NCBI GenBank assembly: GCA_030641695.1
Contig: DAOWGY010000255.1
Location: forward strand, 1 to 12,807
DNA length: 12,807 bases
Direction: 5' to 3'
Source of the DNA: Gammaproteobacteria bacterium
Lineage (GTDB): Bacteria > Pseudomonadota > Gammaproteobacteria > Steroidobacterales > Woeseiaceae
Shown: positions 6,320-12,807 of the stretch, piece after piece
How positions within the stretch are numbered: the first letter of the stretch is position 1
How the letters are laid out: every line of letters begins with the position of its first letter
Position numbers and translations under genes: made by a program
Notes under the pieces: model-generated
The model's database searches: none
Told to the model about the DNA's origin: nothing
The model's input: the letters and a program-made list of their open reading frames with translations, nothing else

Positions 6320-9300
6320 ATGAGCACGGTAGCGAGCGATCTGCGCGGCGTCTCGGGAAAGACCGTCGAAGCGCCCTTGCGTTTCGTCACTGCGGCGTCA
6401 CTGTTCGACGGCCATGATGCCGCGATCAATATCATGCGGCGCCTGATTCAGGCGCAGGGCGCCGAGGTCATTCATCTGGGTCACAACCGCAGTGTCGACG
6501 ATATCGTGCGCGCGGCCATCCAGGAAGACGCCGACGGCATCGCGGTCAGTTCTTACCAGGGCGGGCACAACGAGTTTTTCCGTTACATGATTGACCGCCT
6601 GAACGAGTTTGGCGCGGGGCACATCCGGGTCTTCGGAGGCGGGGGTGGCACCATTACGCCGGAGGAGATCGAGGCATTGATGGATTACGGCGTCGAGCGC
6701 ATCTATCACCCGCACGACGGCATGGAACTCGGCCTCGAAGCGATGATTCGCGACCTGGTCACACGCACTGCGACCGTGAGACGAGAATCGTCAGTGCCGA
6801 AAGACGTCGATCGCGATTCCGCGGTCGATATCGCCGGCACGATTTCGGCGATAGAAGAGGGTGTGCTCGATGAAAGTACACTCGCCCGGTTGCGCAAGGA
6901 GTGGCTTGTTCAGGCTGGCAACGCCCCCGTGATCGGTATTACCGGCACTGGCGGCGCCGGCAAAAGCAGCGTGACCGATGAAATACTGAATCGTTTCCTG
7001 GGCAGTTTCCACGACATGCGCATCGCGGTTCTCGCTGTCGACCCGACACGGCGACGCACTGGTGGCGCATTACTCGGCGATCGTATTCGCATGAATTCGC
7101 TGCGATCGAATCGCGTGTACATGCGATCGATTGCGACGCGCCGGCAACACCTCGCCACCAGCGAGATGCTGGGCGATCACATTCTGTTCCTCAAGTCGCT
7201 CGGCTTCGACATGATCATCGTCGAAACCGCAGGCATCGGCCAGAGCGACAGCGAGATCGTGGATCTCGTCGACTTCTCGGTCTATGTCATGACGAGCGAC
7301 TATGGCGCTGCGAGTCAGCTCGAGAAGATCGACATGCTCGACTTCGCTGACCTCATTGTGCTCAACAAGTATGACAAGCGCGGCGCCGAAGACGCGTTGC
7401 GCGACATCCGCAAGCAGTGGCAACGCAATCATGTGGCATTCGACACCACGGCTGAAGAGGTGCCGGTGTATCCGACCATTGCCAGCCAGTTCAACGATCC
7501 CGGCATCAGCTGGATGTTCGTGCAGTTGTGCCAGCAGGTCGCGGCAAAGGCAGGTCTTGATGCTGCAACGTGGTCGCCGGACATCGACACCTCGATCCGG
7601 GAGCCGCGCGCAACGGCGGCGATTCCGGGTAGTCGCATTCGCTACCTCGCAGAGATCGCCGAGCAAGGTCGTGACATCGGTGCACACATCGATACTCAGG
7701 CCGAGATTGCAAGCCGGGTACAGCATCTCTACGAGACGCTGAAGACGCTCGACGACGAGGCATTGCCGGGCGAGCTCGAGCTCTACAAGAGCAAGGCGCT
7801 GACTGAGGGCGGCGATCGCACATTGCTGGTTTTGCGGCAACGCTACCAGGAAGCACTCGCCGAGTTGACCCCAGACTCGATCAGGTTGCTGCGCGAATGG
7901 CCACAGCGCAAAGCAGGGGTTCGCTCCGACACCTACAGCTATACGGTTCGCGGTCGCGAGATTAGCGGCAAAAACTACCGTGAATCCCTGAGCCACCAGA
8001 AGATTCCGAAGATCGCTGCGCCCGACTACAGGGACTGGGGCGAATTGCTGAATTTCCTGTCGAAGGAAAACCTGCCGGGCGCCTACCCATACACGGGCGG
8101 CGTATACCCCTACCGGCGCCTGGGTGAAGATCCGACACGCATGTTCGCGGGCGAGGGTACGCCCGAGCGCACGAATCGACGTTTTCACTACCTGTCGCTC
8201 GGGCAGGATGCTTCACGGCTGTCGACGGCTTTCGATTCGGTCACGCTGTACGGTGAAGATCCGCACGAGCGGCCCGATATTTACGGCAAGGTTGGCAACT
8301 CGGGTGTGTCCATTGCGACCGTTGACGATATGAAGAAGCTCTACTCGGGCTTCGATTTGTGCGCACCCACGACATCGGTTTCGATGACGATCAACGGCCC
8401 GGCGCCGATGATGCTGGCGTTTTTCATGAATACGGCAATCGACCAGCAGGTCGAGAAGCACCTGCGTAAGACCGGTGAGTGGGAGAACTCGAAAAAGCGC
8501 ATCGACGAGTATTTTGAAGGTCGCGAGCGACCGGGTTACGAGGGCGAGCTGCCGGCCGGCCATGATGGACTGGGTCTCGGCCTGCTTGGCGTGTCCGGCG
8601 ACAAGGTAGTCGATGCCGAGACTTATGCACGTATCCGCCAGGAAACCCTGTCGACGGTTCGCGGTACCGTGCAAGCCGATATCCTCAAGGAGGACCAGGC
8701 GCAGAACACCTGCATTTTCTCGACCGAGTTCGCGATGAAAATGATGGGCGACGTGCAGCAGTTTTTCATCGACAGCAATGTGCGCAATTATTACAGCGTG
8801 TCGATCAGCGGTTACCACATCGCCGAGGCCGGTGCGAACCCGATCAGCCAGCTCGCGTTCACGCTCGCAAATGGCTTCACGATCGTCGAGTACTACCTCG
8901 CGCGTGGCATGGACATCGACGCGTTCGCGCCGAATCTGAGTTTTTTCTTTTCCAATGGCATGGATCCCGAGTACTCGGCCATCGGTCGGGTGGCGCGTCG
9001 CATCTGGGCGCGTGCGATGCGCGAGCGTTATGGTGCCGGCGCGCGGTCGCAAATGCTCAAGTACCACGTGCAGACATCGGGCCGCAGCCTGCACGCGCAG
9101 GAAATCAGTTTCAACGACATTCGAACGACGCTACAGGCTCTGTACGCGATGTTCGACAATTGCAACAGCTTGCACACCAACGCTTTCGATGAAGCGATCA
9201 CGACGCCGACTGAGCAGTCGGTTCGGCGCGCGGTGGCGATTCAGATGATCATCTCGCGTGAGCTCGGGCTGAATTACTGCGAGAACCCGTGGCAAGGCTC

Positions 9301-9763
9301 GTTCATCATCGACGAATTGACGGACCTCGTCGAAGAGGCCGTTTACGAGGAATTCGAGCGTATCTCGGAGCGTGGCGGTGTGCTCGGTGCGATGGACACG
9401 ATGTATCAGCGCGGCAAGATTCAGGAAGAGAGCCTGTATTACGAGAGCAGGAAGCACGACGGCTCGTTGCCGCTGATCGGCGTCAACACTTTTCTGCCGA
9501 AAGCAGGTCAGGAAGACGAGGTGCACGAACTCGAGCTCATTCGTTCGAGCGAAGACGAAAAGCAAGACCAGATCAGGCATTTGCGTGCCTTCCAGGCCAC
9601 GCATGGTGACGAAAGCGGCGATGCGCTGTCGAAACTCCAGGGCAAAGCGCGCGAGCGCAGCAATATTTTCGCCGAGCTGATGGAAACGGTGAAAAGCAGC
9701 TCGCTCGGCCAGATCTCGGCCGCGCTCTACCAGGTGGGTGGCGAGTACCGCCGCAATATGTAG
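6320..9763 (+). CDS. icmF: fused isobutyryl-CoA mutase (B12 domain - MeaB-like GTPase - mutase)
   Basis: This 1147-residue adenosylcobalamin enzyme rearranges the carbon skeleton of acyl-CoAs (isobutyryl to n-butyryl; known IcmFs also interconvert isovaleryl and pivalyl). Domains in order: B12-binding, about 20-150, with DGHD at 30-33 (H32 the cobalt ligand), SSYQGGH and FGGGGGTI; then a MeaB-type GTPase chaperone, about 200-440, with P-loop GTGGAGKSS (K215 in the loop), [20 protein letters not shown] and NKYD (349-352). The mutase TIM barrel (about 570-1120) has [34 protein letters not shown] barrel strands and [16 protein letters not shown]. At the two substrate-specificity positions it has F609 (RMFAGEG) and Q795 (AQNTCIF), where methylmalonyl-CoA mutase has Tyr and Arg. 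It is full length with an excellent start (GGAGGA, 9-nt spacing). It heads a four-gene operon divergent from tetR. Whether isobutyryl or isovaleryl/pivalyl is the main substrate cannot be read from these residues. Confidence 0.95.
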   Translation: MSTVASDLRGVSGKTVEAPLRFVTAASLFDGHDAAINIMRRLIQAQGAEVIHLGHNRSVDDIVRAAIQEDADGIAVSSYQGGHNEFFRYMIDRLNEFGAGHIRVFGGGGGTITPEEIEALMDYGVERIYHPHDGMELGLEAMIRDLVTRTATVRRESSVPKDVDRDSAVDIAGTISAIEEGVLDESTLARLRKEWLVQAGNAPVIGITGTGGAGKSSVTDEILNRFLGSFHDMRIAVLAVDPTRRRTGGALLGDRIRMNSLRSNRVYMRSIATRRQHLATSEMLGDHILFLKSLGFDMIIVETAGIGQSDSEIVDLVDFSVYVMTSDYGAASQLEKIDMLDFADLIVLNKYDKRGAEDALRDIRKQWQRNHVAFDTTAEEVPVYPTIASQFNDPGISWMFVQLCQQVAAKAGLDAATWSPDIDTSIREPRATAAIPGSRIRYLAEIAEQGRDIGAHIDTQAEIASRVQHLYETLKTLDDEALPGELELYKSKALTEGGDRTLLVLRQRYQEALAELTPDSIRLLREWPQRKAGVRSDTYSYTVRGREISGKNYRESLSHQKIPKIAAPDYRDWGELLNFLSKENLPGAYPYTGGVYPYRRLGEDPTRMFAGEGTPERTNRRFHYLSLGQDASRLSTAFDSVTLYGEDPHERPDIYGKVGNSGVSIATVDDMKKLYSGFDLCAPTTSVSMTINGPAPMMLAFFMNTAIDQQVEKHLRKTGEWENSKKRIDEYFEGRERPGYEGELPAGHDGLGLGLLGVSGDKVVDAETYARIRQETLSTVRGTVQADILKEDQAQNTCIFSTEFAMKMMGDVQQFFIDSNVRNYYSVSISGYHIAEAGANPISQLAFTLANGFTIVEYYLARGMDIDAFAPNLSFFFSNGMDPEYSAIGRVARRIWARAMRERYGAGARSQMLKYHVQTSGRSLHAQEISFNDIRTTLQALYAMFDNCNSLHTNAFDEAITTPTEQSVRRAVAIQMIISRELGLNYCENPWQGSFIIDELTDLVEEAVYEEFERISERGGVLGAMDTMYQRGKIQEESLYYESRKHDGSLPLIGVNTFLPKAGQEDEVHELELIRSSEDEKQDQIRHLRAFQATHGDESGDALSKLQGKARERSNIFAELMETVKSSSLGQISAALYQVGGEYRRNM

Positions 9764-9783
9764 TCGCAACCAGGAACAGAACA

Positions 9784-10557
9784 ATGAGCGATATCGTCAA
9801 ATATAAACAGCACGATGGCGTTGCTGTAATTACTCTAAACCGTCCCGATGCCATGAACTCGTTCACGTCGCAGCTGAGTTTCGATCTCCTCGACGCGCTC
9901 GAAAAGGCGCATCACGACGATGACATTCGTGTCGTCATGTTAACCGGCGAAGGTCGTTGTTTCAGTGCCGGCGCCGATCTCAAGAGCGGCTTCGAGGGGC
10001 GCCGCGTTTTCGGCAAGTTGCAGTATGAATACCGGCCGGTGATGTCAGCAGTCGCAACCATGCCGAAAGCCGTGATCGCCGCGGTCCCGGGATCGGCTGC
10101 GGGCATAGGGTTGTCGCTTGCACTGACCTGCGATCTGTTGATCATGGCGGACAGCGCATTCCTGCTGTCACCGTTCACGACCATATCGCTGGTGCCGGAT
10201 GGCGGACTCAACTGGCTACTGGTGCGACAGCTGGGCTACCGGCGCGCGTTTCAGCTGAGCATTGAGTCCGATCGCATCGGCGCCGCTCGTTGTGTCGACC
10301 TCGGACTGGCGAACAGGACTGTGCCGGACGGGGAACTGCAGAACGCGGCGCTCGAATGGGCGCAACAACTGGCGACACGGGCGCCGCTGTCTATTGCCGC
10401 AACCAAAAAGGTCATGCGACATGCGATGGACCACGACTGGGCGAGCTCCTTCGACACGGAAGCCGAACTACAGCAATCGCTTGTCGGATGCGCCGATAAC
10501 CTCGAGGGCGTAAAGGCGTTCTTCGACAAACGCGAACCGCAATTCAAGGGCAAGTAG
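9784..10557 (+). CDS. enoyl-CoA isomerase-like crotonase (PaaG/ECI type)
   Basis: This 257-residue crotonase-superfamily protein has AVITLNRPDAMNSF, the oxyanion-hole motif CFSAGADLKSGF, and GSAAGIGLSLALTCDLLIMADSAF. TISLVPDGGLNWLL follows. The hydratase glutamates are absent: S111 and F131 stand at the positions of rat E144 and E164. An Asp, D139, follows SLVP, the arrangement of PaaG-type and delta3-delta2 enoyl-CoA isomerases. The likely reaction is therefore a double-bond shift in an unsaturated acyl-CoA rather than hydration. The C-terminal helices include APLSIAATKKVMRHA. The ATG at 9784 follows AGGAA (9772-9776). It lies 20 nt after icmF and 12 nt before the dehydrogenase, so the three are almost certainly cotranscribed. 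A phenylacetate role is unlikely because no other paa genes are present. Confidence 0.88.
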   Translation: MSDIVKYKQHDGVAVITLNRPDAMNSFTSQLSFDLLDALEKAHHDDDIRVVMLTGEGRCFSAGADLKSGFEGRRVFGKLQYEYRPVMSAVATMPKAVIAAVPGSAAGIGLSLALTCDLLIMADSAFLLSPFTTISLVPDGGLNWLLVRQLGYRRAFQLSIESDRIGAARCVDLGLANRTVPDGELQNAALEWAQQLATRAPLSIAATKKVMRHAMDHDWASSFDTEAELQQSLVGCADNLEGVKAFFDKREPQFKGK

Positions 10558-10569
10558 AGTATCAGGCAG

Positions 10570-11724
10570 ATGGACAGGACCATTTTCGACGAAGAGCATG
10601 AGATGTTCCGCGATTCAGTGCGGAGTTTCATGATCAACGAAGTGCAGCCGAATATCGAACGCTGGAACGATCAAGGCATTGTCGATCGAGAGGCGTATCT
10701 GAAGGCCGGCGAGCAGGGGTTGCTGCTCATGTGGGCCGACGAGAAATATGGTGGCGCCGGCGTCAGCGATTTTCGCTATGAACAGATTGTGATGGAAGAG
10801 CTTACTATGCATGGCGACGCCGGCTTTTTCCTCTGGCTGCACAGCCGGCTGGTCGGTCCTTATATCGATACGTTCGGCACCGAGGAGCAAAAGCAGCGCT
10901 GGTTACCCAAGTGCGTGACCGGCGAGCACATACTCGCCATCGCAATGACCGAGCCAGGAACCGGTAGCGATCTGGCAGCCATTCGCACGCGCGCCGAAGA
11001 CAAGGGCGACCATTACCTGCTCAACGGCTCGAAGACCTATATTTCGAACGGCATCCTCGCGGATCTCGTCATAGTGGCAGCGCGCACGGACCCGGACAGC
11101 AAGCGCGGGATCAGCCTGTTCGTCGTCGAGCGCGGCATGGAGGGCTTCGAGCGCGGCCGCAATATGAAAAAGATGGGTCTGAAAAGCCAGGACACGGCGG
11201 AGATGTTCTTCAATAACGTCAAGGTGCCGAAGGAAAATCTGCTCGGCGATCCTCATCGCGGCTTTTATCACCTGATGCACGGCCTCCTGGAGGAGCGGCT
11301 TCTGGCCGCCGCCGGCTTCGTTGCCAACTGTGAAGCGGCGTTCCAAATTACCCTGGAGTACATCAATGATCGCAAGGCGTTCGGCCAGCCAATCGCCGCG
11401 TTCCAGAACACGCGCTTCAAGATGGCCGATATGCGAACCGAAATCGACATCGCACAGAGCTTTGTCGATCAGTGCGTGATACAGCATAACGACGGCACCC
11501 TGAGTGCGGACGACGCTGCCAAGGCGAAATTGTTTTCAAGCGAGCTCGAATGTCGCGTAACGGACGAGTGCCTGCAGTTGCACGGTGGTGCAGGCTACAT
11601 GGACGAGTACCGAATCTCGCGCATGTATGCGAACGCAAGAATTTCCCGTATCTATGCCGGCACCTCCGAGATCATGCGTGAAATAATCGCCCGGTCGATC
11701 GGTCTTGATCCGCGCAAGAAGTAG
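10570..11724 (+). CDS. acyl-CoA dehydrogenase (LCAD/IVD-type catalytic glutamate)
   Basis: This complete 384-residue FAD-dependent acyl-CoA dehydrogenase introduces an alpha,beta double bond and passes electrons to ETF. The N-terminal helical domain covers about 1-115. The beta domain has AIAMTEPGTGSDLAAIRT and GSKTYISNGILADLVIV (flavin contacts). The C-terminal helical domain has DRKAFGQPIAAFQNTRFKMADM and LQLHGGAGYMDEYRISRMY. The base usually in IYEGTS of MCAD/SCAD is replaced by Ala (IYAGTSEI). A Glu, E242 in LLEERLLAA, occupies the helix-G position used by LCAD and isovaleryl-CoA dehydrogenase. The start at 10570 has only a weak AGG upstream but lies 12 nt after the isomerase stop. Linkage to icmF and a hydroxyisobutyrate-type dehydrogenase suggests a branched or medium-chain substrate; this is inferred. 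A single REP unit follows 1 nt after the stop. Confidence 0.92.
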   Translation: MDRTIFDEEHEMFRDSVRSFMINEVQPNIERWNDQGIVDREAYLKAGEQGLLLMWADEKYGGAGVSDFRYEQIVMEELTMHGDAGFFLWLHSRLVGPYIDTFGTEEQKQRWLPKCVTGEHILAIAMTEPGTGSDLAAIRTRAEDKGDHYLLNGSKTYISNGILADLVIVAARTDPDSKRGISLFVVERGMEGFERGRNMKKMGLKSQDTAEMFFNNVKVPKENLLGDPHRGFYHLMHGLLEERLLAAAGFVANCEAAFQITLEYINDRKAFGQPIAAFQNTRFKMADMRTEIDIAQSFVDQCVIQHNDGTLSADDAAKAKLFSSELECRVTDECLQLHGGAGYMDEYRISRMYANARISRIYAGTSEIMREIIARSIGLDPRKK

Positions 11725-11725
11725 T

Positions 11726-11749
11726 GTTGGAGCGCTTCTCGAAGCGCGA
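11726..11749. repeat. solitary REP unit between dehydrogenase and reductase genes
   Basis: One 24-nt arm of the same family as 248-311 lies 1 nt after the dehydrogenase stop codon. Its hairpin is perfect, GCGCTTC TC GAAGCGC, after the GTTGGA head. Its opposed partner is missing. The ribosome-binding site of the next gene (11754-11759) begins 4 nt later. Confidence 0.8.
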
Positions 11750-11753
11750 CTGC

Positions 11754-11759
11754 GAGGAG
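11754..11759 (+). promoter_or_regulatory. ribosome-binding site of the reductase gene beside a REP hairpin
   Basis: GAGGAG lies 7 nt before the ATG at 11767 and only 4 nt after the REP hairpin unit. The REP hairpin could affect ribosome access or isolate this gene translationally from the dehydrogenase. Confidence 0.7.
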
Positions 11760-11766
11760 TGCGAAT

Positions 11767-12624
11767 ATGCGTGTTGCTTTCATCGGCCTCGGTGTCATGG
11801 GCTATCCGATGGCTGGATACCTTGCCGCCAACGGCCACGACGTTGTCGTGTACAACCGCACGATATCCAAAGCGCAGCAGTGGTGTGAGCAACACGGCGG
11901 GACCCTGGCGGAGACACCGGCGGGTGCCGCTCGTGGTGCCGACATTGTGTTTTGCTGTGTCGGTAATGACGACGATGTGCGTGAGGTAACGATGGGCCCG
12001 GACGGCGCGTTGTCGACGATGGCCGACGGCAGCATCCTCGTCGATCACACGACGGCGTCGGCGACACTTGCATGCGAACTGCACACAGAAGCGTCGAGCC
12101 GGGGAGTCGGTTTTCTCGATGCGCCGTTGTCGGGTGGCCAGGCTGGCGCCGAAAATGGCCAGTTGACGATCATGGTCGGCGGGGACGAAGGAGTCTTCGA
12201 ACACGCCATGCCCGTCATGGACTGCTACGCGAAAGCGATTACCCTGATCGGACCAGCGGGCTCCGGTCAGCTTGCGAAGATGGTCAATCAGATATGTATT
12301 GCCGGCGTCGTACAGGGACTTTCGGAAGGCCTGCATTTTGCGACGCAGGCCGGACTCGACCCGGAAAAGGTGATCAGCGCGATTTCCAGGGGCGCTGCTC
12401 AGTCGTGGCAGATGGAGAATCGCTGGCGAACGATGGTCGATGGCGAATTCGACTTCGGCTTTGCTGTTGACTGGATGCGCAAGGATCTGGGCATTGCGCT
12501 CGAAGAAGCGCAAGCAAACGGCGCGAATCTCGAACTCACCGAGCTCGTCGATCGCTTCTACGCCGAGGTGCAGGCATTGGGCGGCAGCCGTTGGGACACA
12601 TCGAGCCTGATAGCCCGACTGTAG
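11767..12624 (+). CDS. 3-hydroxyisobutyrate dehydrogenase-family NAD(P)-dependent oxidoreductase
   Basis: This 285-residue beta-hydroxyacid dehydrogenase has an N-terminal Rossmann domain, about 1-160: FIGLGVMGYPMAGYL nucleotide motif, VVVYNRT after strand 2, and DAPLSGGQAGAENGQLTIMVGG substrate-binding motif. The all-helical C-terminal domain has SGQLAKMVNQ with catalytic K171, then FAVDWMRKDLGIALEEA. The Asn/Arg pattern after strand 2 (YNRT) suggests NADP use, but this is weak. In valine catabolism such enzymes oxidise 3-hydroxyisobutyrate to methylmalonate semialdehyde. Tartronate-semialdehyde reductase and succinic-semialdehyde reductase relatives look alike, so no symbol is given. Start 11767 follows GAGGAG. 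It is the last gene of the icmF operon. Its TAG stop (12622-12624) lies inside the first REP unit of the right-edge array, which differs from the other units by the base that creates the stop. Confidence 0.88.
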   Translation: MRVAFIGLGVMGYPMAGYLAANGHDVVVYNRTISKAQQWCEQHGGTLAETPAGAARGADIVFCCVGNDDDVREVTMGPDGALSTMADGSILVDHTTASATLACELHTEASSRGVGFLDAPLSGGQAGAENGQLTIMVGGDEGVFEHAMPVMDCYAKAITLIGPAGSGQLAKMVNQICIAGVVQGLSEGLHFATQAGLDPEKVISAISRGAAQSWQMENRWRTMVDGEFDFGFAVDWMRKDLGIALEEAQANGANLELTELVDRFYAEVQALGGSRWDTSSLIARL

Positions 12625-12807
12625 GAGCGCTTCTCGAACCGCGACTCCGCCAATCGCGCCTCGAGAGGCGCTCCAACCAATGGTTGTTGGAGCGCTTCTG
12701 GAAGCGCGACCCCACTAATCGCGCCTCGAGAGGCGCTCGAACCGATGGTTGTTGGAGCGCTTCTGGAAGCGCGACCCTGCCAATCGCGCCTCGAGAGGCG
12801 CTCCAAC
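12621..12807. repeat. tandem array of three REP pairs (BIME), 65-nt period, running to the window edge
   Basis: Three 57-nt units (12621-12677, 12686-12742, 12751-12807) are separated by 8-nt spacers CAATGGTT and CGATGGTT, an exact 65-nt period. Each unit is a left REP arm, a 9-nt loop and an inverted right arm. Left arms carry GCGCTTC/GAAGCGC (unit 1 has one mismatch, GAACCGC); right arms carry GCGCCTC-GA-GAGGCGC. The window ends exactly at the end of unit 3, so the array may continue. Unit 1 overlaps the stop of the preceding gene. No RAYT-type transposase is in the window. Confidence 0.88.

Noticed and set aside
9784..10557. Phenylacetate pathway gene paaG
   Set aside because: The active-site pattern is PaaG-like, but no other paa genes are present, and the linkage to icmF suggests a different substrate.
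12621..12807. CRISPR array
   Set aside because: The 65-nt period consists of paired palindromes with near-identical 8-nt spacers, not short repeats with unique spacers of similar length.

Overview
The window is a high-GC bacterial segment, by gene content a proteobacterium and probably a gammaproteobacterium. That taxonomic reading is inference from the liu-type genes, an IcmF-type mutase and REP-like palindromes. Nearly all of it codes for coenzyme A thioester catabolism. No transposase, rRNA, tRNA or CRISPR array is visible.

Left block, + strand, 2-5569: the 3' end of an isovaleryl-CoA dehydrogenase gene (liuA), a REP-type double palindrome, and the beta subunit of methylcrotonyl-CoA carboxylase (liuB). 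These are followed by an aminoglycoside-phosphotransferase-fold kinase of the ACAD10/ACAD11/LvaA type, a double-hotdog MaoC-type hydratase, a crotonase with isomerase-like active-site residues, and a small exported Sel1-repeat protein with a TTG start. The usual liuC and the biotin-carrying alpha subunit (liuD) are not in the window.

Centre: a TetR-family repressor gene on the - strand (6174-5566) meets the left block with overlapping stop codons. It diverges from the right block across 145 bp (6175-6319). That gap holds face-to-face candidate promoters whose -10 boxes form the two arms of one palindrome. The leader downstream, toward icmF, contains nested inverted repeats.

Right block, + strand, 6320-12624: a fused B12-dependent acyl-CoA mutase (IcmF: B12 domain, MeaB-like GTPase, mutase) with the Phe/Gln pair of isobutyryl-CoA mutases. 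Then come a PaaG/ECI-like isomerase, an acyl-CoA dehydrogenase whose catalytic Glu lies at the LCAD/IVD position, and a 3-hydroxyisobutyrate-dehydrogenase-family enzyme. Spacing is tight (20, 12 and 42 nt), so this looks like one operon under the TetR protein.

REP-like palindromes appear at three sites, each directly 3' of a stop codon: between liuA and liuB, between the dehydrogenase and the reductase, and as a 65-nt-period array at the right edge. The first unit of the array supplies the stop codon of the last gene.

Working model (inference): IcmF interconverts branched and straight, or isovaleryl and pivalyl, CoA esters. It would feed isovaleryl-CoA into liuA/liuB, or isobutyryl-type esters into the dehydrogenase and hydroxyacid dehydrogenase, while the kinase, MaoC and crotonase genes handle side-chain or hydroxyacyl-CoA intermediates.
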